A DNA stretch of 64,000 bases from Methylobacterium sp. 77 (GCF_000372825.1 NZ_KB910516.1:1458011-1522010), one strand, 5' to 3'. Positions 33,257-41,551 are shown, numbered from the stretch's first letter. The notes: generated by a model not told the origin, from the sequence alone. Translations and numbers: made by a program.

Positions 33257-34692
33257 CGGGCGCTCAGCCGCGCGCCGCCGGAGCGCGCCGCGGCGAAGTC
33301 GATCACCTCGCCGCCGTGCCGCGCGGCGTAGGCCTCGGCGTCGCCCTTGAGCAGGAAGGCGTCGAGGCGCTTGTCGGCATCGCGCACGAACCAGGCCTGG
33401 GTCGCCAGGAGCTTGATCCCCGACTGCCGGTCCTGGGCGTAGAAGGCGCGGGCGACACGTCCCTCGCGCTCGGCCTTGGCAAGGCCTGCGAAGGCCGCCT
33501 CCGGCGAGGCGTAATGCCAGACCTTCGGCTCACCGCGAATCCAGACCTGCGCCACCCGCGTGGGATCGGTGATCGGCTGCCCGGTCCCCGCATCCGCCGC
33601 GACCAGCGGCGTCTGCGCGTAATCCCTGAGGCGAACCTCGTAGTCGACGCCGGCCTGCGCCGCAGCGGCCCGGATGAAGCGGTCATCGACGAACCGATCG
33701 AGATCGATGTCGGAATCGGCCTTCTTCAGAAGCTTCAGGGTCTCGAACGAGGTCTTCACCGCCTGACGGTATTCCGGCTTCCAGGTGACGTCGCGGGTCT
33801 GGAGGCCGAGGGGGCCATGGAACAGGTAGGCGACTTCCGCCTCGATCCCGGTGACCTTCTCGATCAACTCCGCGTATTTCTCGGGCTCGGCGGCGATGAT
33901 GCGGTCCGCCTCGATTCCCGCCCGCAGATAGGCCGTGACGATCTCCGGATATGTCTCGGCGTAATCCGCATCGACGAGCGCGCCGTGGAAGGTCGGGGCG
34001 CCGGCCTGCGAGCCGTCGTAGATCTTGCGGGCGAAGCCGCGCCAGGGAAACAGTTCGGCGAAGGGCACGAAGTCGGCGTGAGCGTCGATCTTGTTGGCGA
34101 GGAGCGCCGAGCCCGCCACCTCCGGCGCCTGGGTGATGATGGTCACGTCCCGCGCCGGATCCCATCCCTGCGCCTTCACGGCCCTGAGCAGCAGCCCATG
34201 CGCGGTGGAGGCGAAGGGTACGGAGATGGTCTTTCCTTTCAGGTCGGCAAATTGCTGAACGGGCGATTCCTTCGGCACCACGATGCCGTTGCCGCTGCCC
34301 TTCACGCTGCCCGAGAGCACACTGATGAACAGGCTCCTGCGCCCGGCCTTGTCGAAGGCGTATCCGTTGAGGGAGCCGGGAAAATCGGCCATGGCCCCGA
34401 GATCCAGCTTGCCGGCGACCATCTCGTTGGTGAGCGGCGCGCCGCTGGTGAAATTGCGCCATTCGATGGCGTAAGTCACATCCTTGTACTTGCCGTCACG
34501 AGGCAGGAACTTGTCCAGAAGCTTCAATTCGCGGATCAGCAAACCGCCGGTGGCGCAATTGATCGTGGTATCCTGGGTGCCGACCGCGATGCGGATCGTC
34601 TCCGCCCGAGCAGCGCCGAGGGCCGTGCCGGTGAGGAGGAGAGCGGCGACCGTGCGGGTGAGGTTTCGGGCGAGCGGGCTGGAGTGAGTCAC
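33253..34692 (-). CDS. TauA-like substrate-binding protein with NosL-like C-terminus
   Basis: I place the start at GTG 34692, behind GGAGACCGACGC and at the beginning of a signal peptide (residues 1-30, ending GAARAETI). The 479-residue product is about 130 longer than typical family members. Residues 31 to about 360 are a NitT/TauT binding protein (IRIAVGTQDTTINCATGGLL, FTSGAPLTNEMVAGKLDLGA, LKGKTISVPFASTAHGLLLR). The last 110 residues read like NosL: RVAQVWIRGEPKVWHYASPE, RAFYAQDRQSGIK, TQAWFVRDADKR, then YAARHGGEVIDFAAA. NosL is a periplasmic copper chaperone for nitrous oxide reductase, and related domains occur in other contexts. The fusion assignment is by eye; Cu-ligand residues are not obvious. 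Confidence 0.85.
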   Translation of the reverse strand: MTHSSPLARNLTRTVAALLLTGTALGAARAETIRIAVGTQDTTINCATGGLLIRELKLLDKFLPRDGKYKDVTYAIEWRNFTSGAPLTNEMVAGKLDLGAMADFPGSLNGYAFDKAGRRSLFISVLSGSVKGSGNGIVVPKESPVQQFADLKGKTISVPFASTAHGLLLRAVKAQGWDPARDVTIITQAPEVAGSALLANKIDAHADFVPFAELFPWRGFARKIYDGSQAGAPTFHGALVDADYAETYPEIVTAYLRAGIEADRIIAAEPEKYAELIEKVTGIEAEVAYLFHGPLGLQTRDVTWKPEYRQAVKTSFETLKLLKKADSDIDLDRFVDDRFIRAAAAQAGVDYEVRLRDYAQTPLVAADAGTGQPITDPTRVAQVWIRGEPKVWHYASPEAAFAGLAKAEREGRVARAFYAQDRQSGIKLLATQAWFVRDADKRLDAFLLKGDAEAYAARHGGEVIDFAAARSGGARLSAR

Positions 34693-34973
34693 GCGTCGGT
34701 CTCCATCGGAGTGGAAGGTCGCCGCCATTCGGGTCCGGACCGGCATCCGGTCGGCACCTCGAAGCCGCAGCGACGGACCCATCTAGCGGCGTCCGACCGC
34801 ATTGCGGCGAGCAATTAATTTCATTCGGGCGAGATGTCTTGAGGTGAAGCGAAGCTTTTTCGACGCGACGAAAATAATATCTCTTCGATTAGGCAAGAAT
34901 AGAAATTCCTGTTGTCGCGAGAGCTTGATTTGGAATTGCTCCAGACCGCCCCGATCGGATAATCGCGTTGCAG

Positions 34974-34992
34974 CGTGACCCCTCGCGTCACG
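34974..34992. promoter_or_regulatory. Inverted repeat in the divergent importer/regulator promoter
   Basis: The 334-base gap 34693-35026 separates the importer from the divergent Crp/Fnr gene. CGTGAC and GTCACG flank seven bases at 34974-34992. The half-site resembles GTGA/TCAC of Crp-type sites, but the spacing (nine between GTGA and TCAC) is not the canonical six. An A/T-rich stretch near 34855-34910 probably holds the promoters. Confidence 0.35.
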
Positions 34993-35026
34993 GTCGATTC
35001 CCCGCCGTACCGATCGCCCGAGAGCA

Positions 35027-35800
35027 ATGTCCATGATGTCTTCGGCGGCGATCGCACAGCCCGAATCCCGTAAACCGGCCACTCTGATCGCGAGTGCGCT
35101 CTTTCTCAGCGAGACCATCGACGGGCTCGACGACGGCGCGAACTTCCTCGATGGCCTGACCGCGGCGGAGACCGCCCGGGTGCGGGCGGCGGGTCGATCT
35201 CTGACCCTCGCGCCGGGAGAGAGCGTGTTCACCCAAGGGGCGCCGCATGCCGGCATCTTCCTCATCGAGGAGGGGCGTGTCCGCGTCTTCTATTCCGGTC
35301 CGTCCGGTCGCCAGGTGACGCTCGCCTACTGGACGCCGGGCCATTTCGTCGGCGGCCCGAGCATCCATTGCGGCGGCTCCCACCAATGGTCGGGGATCGC
35401 CATCGAACCGGTGCGCGTCACGGTCCTGTCGAGCGCGACCCTGCGCGGCCTGATCCGCCAGATGCCGGGCTTCGCCCTCTGCCTGATCGCGGCGCTGGAG
35501 GCCAAGGGCCGCTGCTATACCGCGATGGCGCAGATGCTCGGCACCCGCTCGGTGATCGAGCGCCTGGCCCAACTCCTCATCAATCTCGGCGATCTCTATG
35601 GGACACAGGAGGGGGGCACGGTGGTGATCCATCGCCGCATCACCCATGACGAGATCGCCGCGCTCGTCGGCTCGACCCGGCAATGGGTGACGATGATGCT
35701 CAAGCGCTTCCAGCAGGACGGGATCGTCGCGGTCGACAAGGCGCATATCCGCCTGCTGCGACCGGGACGGCTGCAGGAGATCGTGCTGACCGAGGGCTGA
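35027..35800 (+). CDS. Crp/Fnr-family transcriptional regulator
   Basis: The 257-residue protein has a cyclic-nucleotide-binding-type beta-roll at about residues 45-150 (LAPGESVFTQGAPHAGIFLI, VRVFYSGPSGRQVTLAYWTP) and a C-terminal winged HTH (RRITHDEIAALVGSTRQWVT, MMLKRFQQDGIVAV). It lacks the N-terminal cysteine cluster of oxygen-sensing Fnr. Its effector is unknown. It is divergent from the importer with the NosL-like binding protein and convergent with the flavoprotein operon, so it likely regulates one or both. The start ATG 35027 has further in-frame ATGs close by. Confidence 0.9.
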   Translation: MSMMSSAAIAQPESRKPATLIASALFLSETIDGLDDGANFLDGLTAAETARVRAAGRSLTLAPGESVFTQGAPHAGIFLIEEGRVRVFYSGPSGRQVTLAYWTPGHFVGGPSIHCGGSHQWSGIAIEPVRVTVLSSATLRGLIRQMPGFALCLIAALEAKGRCYTAMAQMLGTRSVIERLAQLLINLGDLYGTQEGGTVVIHRRITHDEIAALVGSTRQWVTMMLKRFQQDGIVAVDKAHIRLLRPGRLQEIVLTEG

Positions 35801-35887
35801 CGCCTCATGCCAGGCCCAGTAAGGTTCGTCGGGCGAAAACTGCCGCGCGGGCAGACCTCGACGAGTCGCGCTCATCGAGGTCCGGGA

Positions 35888-36847
35888 TCAGGCCTGCAAC
35901 CGGTCGAGGGCCCAGCGCGCGGTCTTGCGCACCTCGGGATCGGGATCCTCCGCGATGGCCTCGAGCCCCGCGCGCGCCTCTCGGTCGGCGATCTCCCCCA
36001 GCGCCGCCGCGGCCTCCTTGCGCAGGGCCGCCCGCTCATCGCCGAGGATGGCAAGAATCGCGGCGACGGCGCGTCGCTCCTTCAGCTTGCCGAGGCTGCG
36101 CAGGGCTTTCTGGCGCACCTGCCAATAGTCATCGCCGAGCGCGTCGCGCAGAGCGGCGTGGCGGCCGCCCTGCCCTGTCCGTCCAAGGGCATCCGCCGCG
36201 ATCTCGCGCACTCCCCAATCGGCATCGCCGAGTGCATCCGCGATCGCATCGACGGCATGGCCATGGCGGGAGAAGGCGAGTGCACCGACGCCCGCCCGCC
36301 GGACCTCGGCATCCGGGTCGCGCGTGGCTCCGATGAGAGAGAGCAGTGCTTCCTCGCGCTTGAGGTAGGCGATCACGCCGACCGCCTGGGCGCGTACCAC
36401 GGGTTCCGGGTCGCCCAACGCCGCAACGGCGGGACCGAGGGAATCCGCGAGGCGGAGATTGCGCAGGCCTCTCAGGGCCGCGGCGCGCACGAAGGCGTCC
36501 GGATGCCTCACGAGGTGCAGCAACGGCGCGCCGGCGGCCGGATCCTTCAACTCGGTCAGGCTCTCGGCCGCCGCCGCCGCCACGCTGGAATCGGGATCTG
36601 CGAGGGCGATGGCCAGCGCGGCTGCCGTCGCCGGGCCATCGAAGCCTCCGAGGGCTTCGGCTACCTGACGGCGCATTCCGGCATCCGGGTCGGTGACGGC
36701 ATCGGCGAGATGCGGGATCGCGTCCGGGTCCGCGGTCTCCGCGAGCCCTAGCACGGCGACCCGGCGCACCGCCGGATCGGGATCGGCGAGGCCGAGGGCG
36801 AGTTCGGCGACGTCGCCGAATTCCTCGAAGGGATCGGTCGCGGCCAT
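35888..36847 (-). CDS. HEAT-repeat (PBS-lyase-like) protein
   Basis: Starting at ATG 36847, six bases past the ferredoxin stop, the 319-residue product is built of about nine or ten HEAT repeats of roughly 31 residues. Each has the DPDPAVRRVAVLGLAE or DPDAEVRRAGVGALAF pattern. There is no signal peptide. E-Z/PBS-lyase HEAT proteins act as scaffolds or as cofactor or protein-docking factors. As the last gene of the operon with an AprA-like flavoprotein and a ferredoxin, it may assist assembly or partner binding of that complex (inference). Confidence 0.87.
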   Translation of the reverse strand: MAATDPFEEFGDVAELALGLADPDPAVRRVAVLGLAETADPDAIPHLADAVTDPDAGMRRQVAEALGGFDGPATAAALAIALADPDSSVAAAAAESLTELKDPAAGAPLLHLVRHPDAFVRAAALRGLRNLRLADSLGPAVAALGDPEPVVRAQAVGVIAYLKREEALLSLIGATRDPDAEVRRAGVGALAFSRHGHAVDAIADALGDADWGVREIAADALGRTGQGGRHAALRDALGDDYWQVRQKALRSLGKLKERRAVAAILAILGDERAALRKEAAAALGEIADREARAGLEAIAEDPDPEVRKTARWALDRLQA

Positions 36848-36852
36848 CGTGA

Positions 36853-37086
36853 TCACCGCAGCAGGTAGGGGATCTGGACGCTGACGGCGCCCGTCGGGCA
36901 ATCGGTCTCGCAGGGCATGCAGTACCAGCACTCGTCGTATTTCATGTAGGCCTTCCCGGTCAGGTCACTGATCCGCAGCACGTCGAGGGGGCAGACATCG
37001 ACGCAGACGCTGCAGCCCTTGTCGGCGATGCATTTGGACTCATCCACGGTGACGGGCACCGTGCTCGGGGCGTGGGCGAGGGGCAT
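36853..37086 (-). CDS. 2[4Fe-4S] ferredoxin, AprB-like
   Basis: The 77-residue protein starts at ATG 37086. It has two cluster motifs: CIADKGCSVCVDVCP (spacing C-x5-C-x2-C-x3-CP) and CWYCMPCETDCP (C-x2-C-x2-C-x3-CP), separated by a segment ending MKYDE. The tail IPYLLR is hydrophobic. The pattern resembles the ferredoxin part of AprB, the partner of the AprA flavoprotein in adenylylsulfate reductases, but without the long AprB C-terminal tail. It lies 26 bases downstream of the flavoprotein gene and should carry electrons to or from it. Confidence 0.92.
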   Translation of the reverse strand: MPLAHAPSTVPVTVDESKCIADKGCSVCVDVCPLDVLRISDLTGKAYMKYDECWYCMPCETDCPTGAVSVQIPYLLR

Positions 37087-37112
37087 CGCGAGGTTCCTTC
37101 TCGGCCTTGTAT

Positions 37113-38849
37113 TCAGGCCTGCTTGCGGACGCGCTGGCGGTCGTAGGCGCCGCGCTCGTCCTCCGCGATCGGCACGATGTAGGGGGTGACGGGGCGCTTC
37201 TCGCTGACCATGCGGCCCTCGTCCTTGCGCAGGATGGTGTGGCAGAACCAATCCGCGTCGTTCTTCTCCGGATGGTCCGTGCGGTTGTGATAGAGGCCCC
37301 AGCGGCTCTCGGTGCGGTACAGCGAGGCCGCCGCCGCCATGTCGGCGCAGTCCAGGATGGACGAGGCTTCCAGCGCCCGCATCAACTCGTGACTGTCCCG
37401 GACGACCATGCGGGTCTCCAGATCCTCGCGAATCTCGGCGAAACGGCGCTGGCCGATCTCCATCTTGGCCGTCACCTTGGGCGGCTGCAGGTAGTCGTTC
37501 ACGAAGCGCCGGGTCTTGTATTCGATCTGGTTCGGCGGGATGCCGTCCTCGCGTCGGGTCGGAGCCAGCACCCGGTCGCGCTCGTGGGCGATGTCGTCCT
37601 GCGAGATCTCAGGCCAGTCGATCTGCGCCGCCCGATCGGCGGCGTCCTCGCCCGCGATGGCTCCGTTGGTGAAGGCGCCGAGCATGTAGCTGTGAGGCAC
37701 GTTGGCCATGTCGCCGGCCGCGTAGAGCCCCGGCACGGTGGTGCGCGCGAATTCGTCGACGAAGACGCCCGAGGCGCTGTGGCCCGAGCAGAATCCGACC
37801 TCCGAGATGTGCATCTCGATCATCCGGTTGCGATAATTCGTGCCGCGGTTTTCGTGGAAGCGCCCCCGCGAGGGCCGCTCGACCTTGTGCAGGATTGTCT
37901 CGATCTCACCGACCGTGTCGGCATGGAGATGATCGAGCTTGAGGAAGACCGGCCCTTTGCCGCTCTGCAACTCGTTGTAGAATTCCTGCATCATCTGGCC
38001 CGACCAGTAATCGCACTCGATGAAGCGCTTGCCCTCGTTGTTGGCGGTGTAAGCCCCGAATGGACCGGCGACATAGGCGCAGGCCGGGCCGTTATAATCC
38101 TTGATCAGCGGATTGATCTGATAGCATTCGAGGTTCGCGAGCCCGGCGCCCGCATGGTAGGCCATGCTATAGCCGTCGCCGGAATTGGTGGCGTTCTCGT
38201 AGGTTCCCCAGAGATATCCCGATTGCGGCAGGCCGAGGCGGCCGGCGGCGCCGAGGCACAGGATCACCGCCTTGGCGCGGATCACCAGGAACTCGGCGCT
38301 GCGGGTGTTGACCGCCACGGCGCCCGCGATGGACCCATCGGGGGCGTTGAGGAGCCGGGTCGCCATGAAACGGTTCGAGATCAGAACCTGCGCCTTGCGC
38401 AACTGCCGGTAGAGCGCCTTCTTCACCGTCTCGCCATTGGGCATCGGCAGGACGTAGGTGCCGAGATGGTGCACCTTCTTGACGTCGTAATCGCCGTTTC
38501 CGTCGCGCTGGAATCGGATGCCGAAACGGTCGAGTTCCTGGATGATGTCGTAGCAGCGCTCGGCGTATTTGTAGACCGGCGCCTGATCGCAGATGCCGTC
38601 ATTCGCGATGGTGATTTCCTTGGTGTACTGCTCCGGCGTGGCGTAGCCCGGAATGACGGCGTTGTTCAGCCCGTCCATGCCCATCGAGATCGCGCCCGAG
38701 CGCTTCACGTTGGCTTTCTCCAGCAGGACGACCCGAGCCTTCGGGTTGCGCAGCTTCGCCTTCAGGGCTGCCATCGGGCCGGCCGTGCCACCGCCGATCA
38801 CCAGCACGTCGCAGGCGACCTCGGAGGTCGCGTCGTGAATCTCGTCCAT
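37113..38849 (-). CDS. AprA/FrdA-family FAD oxidoreductase
   Basis: The 578-residue protein is a fumarate reductase/adenylylsulfate reductase alpha-type flavoprotein. The dinucleotide-binding motif VLVIGGGTAGPMAALKAK is near residues 15-32. FAD-contact segments include AKAVILCLGAAGRLGLPQSG and PGLYAAGDMANVPHSYMLGA, followed by a capping domain and a helical C-terminus. There is no signal peptide, so it is cytoplasmic. The coupled ferredoxin supports an AprAB-like pair, but no sat/apr sulfate-reduction genes are nearby and the substrate is unknown. AprA-specific catalytic residues cannot be confirmed without alignment. Confidence 0.88.
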   Translation of the reverse strand: MDEIHDATSEVACDVLVIGGGTAGPMAALKAKLRNPKARVVLLEKANVKRSGAISMGMDGLNNAVIPGYATPEQYTKEITIANDGICDQAPVYKYAERCYDIIQELDRFGIRFQRDGNGDYDVKKVHHLGTYVLPMPNGETVKKALYRQLRKAQVLISNRFMATRLLNAPDGSIAGAVAVNTRSAEFLVIRAKAVILCLGAAGRLGLPQSGYLWGTYENATNSGDGYSMAYHAGAGLANLECYQINPLIKDYNGPACAYVAGPFGAYTANNEGKRFIECDYWSGQMMQEFYNELQSGKGPVFLKLDHLHADTVGEIETILHKVERPSRGRFHENRGTNYRNRMIEMHISEVGFCSGHSASGVFVDEFARTTVPGLYAAGDMANVPHSYMLGAFTNGAIAGEDAADRAAQIDWPEISQDDIAHERDRVLAPTRREDGIPPNQIEYKTRRFVNDYLQPPKVTAKMEIGQRRFAEIREDLETRMVVRDSHELMRALEASSILDCADMAAAASLYRTESRWGLYHNRTDHPEKNDADWFCHTILRKDEGRMVSEKRPVTPYIVPIAEDERGAYDRQRVRKQA

Positions 38850-38857
38850 GGCAGGCC

Positions 38858-39163
38858 TCAGATGCGCGCGTCGGCGCGCTCGGCCAGCGCGCGCAGGTAG
38901 GGCCAGGGGAAGATCCCGCGATCATGGCCATCGGAGAACACGAGATTCACCGCGTAGGCGCCGACCGGGAGGACATCGCGGATCGCGAGGTCGGCGGCTA
39001 AGGCCGGGGGCAAGGCATCGACGGCAGCGCGCACCATGTCGGCGCTGCGGCTCCCGGCGCGCAGGGTCGCCGCCGACAGGGACGAGGTCGTCCCGTCCTC
39101 CCACTGGACGTCGAGGCGCCGGGCCCCCTCCGTCAGCCTGATCTCGCGCGGGATTGCCGCCAT
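38858..39163 (-). CDS. DUF971-domain protein
   Basis: The 101-residue protein matches the DUF971/GBBH-like N-terminal domain: EIRLTEGARRLDVQWEDGTT, then VGAYAVNLVFSDGHDRGIFP followed by WPYLRAL. In this family a short zinc-binding cysteine motif often follows the first strands; here that region (SAATLRAGSRSADMV) has no cysteines. Stand-alone DUF971 genes commonly neighbour iron-sulfur assembly genes, which fits the ferredoxin two genes downstream. It is the first gene of the operon, eight bases before the flavoprotein gene. A TTAG-AAA-CTAA inverted repeat lies in the upstream gap. Confidence 0.85.
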   Translation of the reverse strand: MAAIPREIRLTEGARRLDVQWEDGTTSSLSAATLRAGSRSADMVRAAVDALPPALAADLAIRDVLPVGAYAVNLVFSDGHDRGIFPWPYLRALAERADARI

Positions 39164-39294
39164 CGCTTCCTCCTGGTCGTACCCGGCGGTTCGATGAGAA
39201 CCGGGGGGACCACGACGGTTAGAGCGGAGCGCGAACCGGATTGTTAGAAACTAATTGCCTTGCTCGACCTTCCCCCTCGCAACGCCTGCGATCG

Positions 39295-39591
39295 TCAGGC
39301 GTCGTCTTCGCGGCTGAAGACCTCTCCCTCTTCCGCCAGCCGCGCATTCGCCTCGTCCGTCCGCAATTCCGTCAGGGCACGGTATTCCCGCAGCCGCAGC
39401 CGGAGTTGCGAGCCCGCCTCCTCGCAATCGGCCGGCGCGTCCGCATCGGGGGCGCAGCCCTCGATCGTCTCCGAGGTCTGCCGGTCGACCGCCGCACGCT
39501 CCGCCTCGCTCAACCCGGCGAGCTCGCCGAGGCCGAGTTCCAGCGCGATCAGGGCCGCGATCTCCTCGCGTTTCTCGTCCAGTTTCGACAT
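39295..39591 (-). CDS. Hypothetical acidic helical protein
   Basis: The gene starts at ATG 39591 behind GGGTGAGGCG. The 98-residue product is acidic, rich in E, A and L, and mostly helical (KLDEKREEIAALIALELGLG, SQLRLRLREYRALTELRTDE), with two cysteines around residues 48 and 58. It has no membrane segment. It follows the repeat-peptide frame at 39596-39727 with a four-base gap and may be translationally coupled to it. No family recognised. Confidence 0.65.
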   Translation of the reverse strand: MSKLDEKREEIAALIALELGLGELAGLSEAERAAVDRQTSETIEGCAPDADAPADCEEAGSQLRLRLREYRALTELRTDEANARLAEEGEVFSREDDA

Positions 39592-39595
39592 CGCC

Positions 39596-39727
39596 TCACC
39601 CACCGCTCGAATCTGTCCCGCCGAAGACCGGCATCTTGCCACCGAAGGCCGGCATCTTGCCGCCGATCACCGGTATCTGTCCGCCGATGATCCGCATCTT
39701 GCCGCCGGTGAGCAAGGGGACGCGCAT
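39596..39727 (-). CDS. Putative heptapeptide-repeat mini-protein (43 aa)
   Basis: From ATG 39727 the frame encodes a leader MRVPLLTGG and then heptads of type KMPxFGG/KMRIIGG/QIPVIGG, ending TDSSGG. The four repeats derive from a 21-bp tandem array. The stop codon lies inside the ribosome-binding site of the next gene, four bases before its ATG, as in coupled genes. The frame stays open further upstream, so the start is uncertain. Function unknown; it could also be a leader peptide whose repeat number tunes expression. Confidence 0.35.
   Translation of the reverse strand: MRVPLLTGGKMRIIGGQIPVIGGKMPAFGGKMPVFGGTDSSGG
39618..39701. repeat. 21-bp tandem repeat, four full copies
   Basis: Units begin at 39618, 39639, 39660 and 39681, consensus CCGCCGAnnnCCGGCATCTTG read on the plus strand, with partial copies on both sides. 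Copies 1 and 2 are nearly identical; 3 and 4 have diverged. The length is a multiple of three, so copy-number change keeps frame in the minus-strand peptide. Confidence 0.85.
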
Positions 39728-39776
39728 CCGTCGACATGCTGTCCCCGCGCGCTGGTCATTCCCGCGAGGCCCTGTC

Positions 39777-40805
39777 ATGGCTTCCCGCGTGACAGATGAT
39801 CTCAGCGCCCCCAACCCCGTGCGACCCCTCCGTCTCGGCTGGTCCGATTTCTTCGAGGAGCAGCGTGAGCCGGCCGAGGCCGATCTCGTGCCGATGCGGA
39901 TCGCGACCGTCCACCGCTCCCGCCTGACCGCCCTGTCCCTCGCCGGTCCCGTCGGTCTCGTGCTTCCGGTCCATACCCAGACCGGCGATTTCGCGGTGGG
40001 CGACTGGGTACTGGTCGAATCCGAGACCGGCACGATGCGTCGCCGGCTCTCGCGCAAGAGCGTCCTGCAGCGGCGCAACGAGGGCGGAGGTCCGCTGCAA
40101 CTGGCCGCCGCCAACGTCGATACCCTGTTCGTCGTCACTTCGTGCAACGCGGATTTCAACATCGCCCGGCTGGAGCGCTACTTGGCGCTCGCCAATCAGG
40201 GCGGGACCGATCCGGTCATCGTCCTGACCAAAGCCGATCTGACCCCCGATGCCGAGACCTTCCGGCGGCAGGCCGCCGACTTGCAGCGCGGGCTCGCCGT
40301 CGTGATGGTCAATCCGCGCCTGCGAGACGCCGTGGCGATCCTCGCCCCGTGGTGCGGCGAGGGCCTGACCGTGGCGGTCGTCGGCTCCTCGGGGGTCGGG
40401 AAGTCGACCCTGGTCAACACACTCGCCGGCCCGGATCAGGAACTTCCGCAGGAAACCGGGGGAATCCGCGAACACGATGCCAAGGGGCGCCACACCACGA
40501 CGGCGCGCTCGCTTCACGCCATCGCGGGCGGCGGCTGGGTCATCGATACGCCGGGGATGCGCACGCTGCATGTCAGCGACGCCGCGGACGGCATCGACAC
40601 CCTGTTCGCCGAGATCGTCGAACTGGCCCCCTCGTGCCGGTTCCGGGACTGCACCCATGCCCACGAGCCCGGCTGTGCCGTTCAGGCCGCGGTCGCCGAT
40701 GGCAGCCTCGACCCCGAGCGGCTGACCCGGTGGCGCAAGCTCCTCGACGAGAACCGGGCCAATACTCCGGTCGTCACCGGTCCGCGCGGCAGCCGGAAGC
40801 GCTGA
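39777..40805 (+). CDS. rsgA: Ribosome small-subunit GTPase RsgA
   Basis: The 342-residue GTPase has an N-terminal OB-fold, then a circularly permuted GTPase domain: G4 TKAD at 151-154, G1 GSSGVGKST at 203-211, and G3 DTPG at 257-260. A C-terminal zinc site follows, with C287, C292, H294 and C300 in CRFRDCTHAHEPGC. RsgA helps late maturation of the 30S subunit. I chose ATG 39777 because homology begins there; the frame is open upstream through the 21-bp repeats, which read as Pro-rich junk on this strand. Confidence 0.95.
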   Translation: MASRVTDDLSAPNPVRPLRLGWSDFFEEQREPAEADLVPMRIATVHRSRLTALSLAGPVGLVLPVHTQTGDFAVGDWVLVESETGTMRRRLSRKSVLQRRNEGGGPLQLAAANVDTLFVVTSCNADFNIARLERYLALANQGGTDPVIVLTKADLTPDAETFRRQAADLQRGLAVVMVNPRLRDAVAILAPWCGEGLTVAVVGSSGVGKSTLVNTLAGPDQELPQETGGIREHDAKGRHTTTARSLHAIAGGGWVIDTPGMRTLHVSDAADGIDTLFAEIVELAPSCRFRDCTHAHEPGCAVQAAVADGSLDPERLTRWRKLLDENRANTPVVTGPRGSRKR

Positions 40806-40881
40806 CGCAGCGGAACCCCACAGGGCGGCCGCGCCCGCGAGACTTTCACTCGACCCTCTTCAATTTGGACCTTGCTCCCGA

Positions 40882-41544
40882 ATGCCCGTTCAGGCCCGCA
40901 CGCTCGTCATCGTCCGTCACGGACAAAGCCTCGACAACGAGCGCGATCTCTTCTCCGGCATCCGGGACCCCGATCTGACGGGACGCGGCGTCGAGGAGGC
41001 GGAGATTGCCGGTCGCCGGTTGAGGGAGCTCGGATTCTCCTTCGACCTCGCCTTCACCAGCGAGTTGACGCGGGCACGGCGCACGATGGCCCTCATCCTG
41101 GCGCAACTCGGACAGACGGACCTCGCGGTTCGACGGAGCACCGCGCTGAACGAGCGCGATTACGGGCAGCTCGCCGGGTTGAACAAGAGGGAATCCCAGG
41201 AGCGCTGGGGCGCCGAGCAGGTCCGCACCTGGCGGAAATCCTTCGATGCGGTTCCGCCGGGAGGCGAGAGCCTCGCGATGACCGCCGACCGGCTGATCCC
41301 GTACTATCGCGACGAGATCGGTTCGCAGGTCCGGGCGGGCAAGCGGGTCCTGCTCGTGGCGCACGGCAATTCGTTGCGGGCGCTGATCATGCATCTCGAC
41401 CGGATCGGCGCGGACGAGGTCGCGGATGTCCATCTCGCGACGGCCGAGATGCAGGTCTATCGCTTCGACGAGCACGGGGCGGTGATCGAGAAACGGTCGA
41501 TCCTCGGCCACAACCGCGAAACCGGAGACGGGACGCGTTCCTGA
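40882..41544 (+). CDS. gpmA: 2,3-bisphosphoglycerate-dependent phosphoglycerate mutase
   Basis: The 220-residue protein has the catalytic RHGQS motif at residues 12-16 (His13 is phosphorylated), the substrate-loop region NERDYGQLAGLNKRESQERW, and the second catalytic-site segment VLLVAHGNSLRALIMHLDRI. It interconverts 3- and 2-phosphoglycerate in glycolysis/gluconeogenesis. The length is slightly shorter than E. coli GpmA, as in many alphaproteobacteria. Confidence 0.93.
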   Translation: MPVQARTLVIVRHGQSLDNERDLFSGIRDPDLTGRGVEEAEIAGRRLRELGFSFDLAFTSELTRARRTMALILAQLGQTDLAVRRSTALNERDYGQLAGLNKRESQERWGAEQVRTWRKSFDAVPPGGESLAMTADRLIPYYRDEIGSQVRAGKRVLLVAHGNSLRALIMHLDRIGADEVADVHLATAEMQVYRFDEHGAVIEKRSILGHNRETGDGTRS

Positions 41545-41551
41545 ACCGGCA

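Noticed and set aside
34974..34992. Canonical Crp or Fnr box
   Set aside because: The inverted repeat has half-sites like Crp (GTGA/TCAC) but a spacing of nine instead of six; kept only as a generic inverted repeat.
39618..39701. Possible CRISPR-like array
   Set aside because: The repeats are directly adjacent 21-bp tandem units with no unique spacers, and there are no cas genes.
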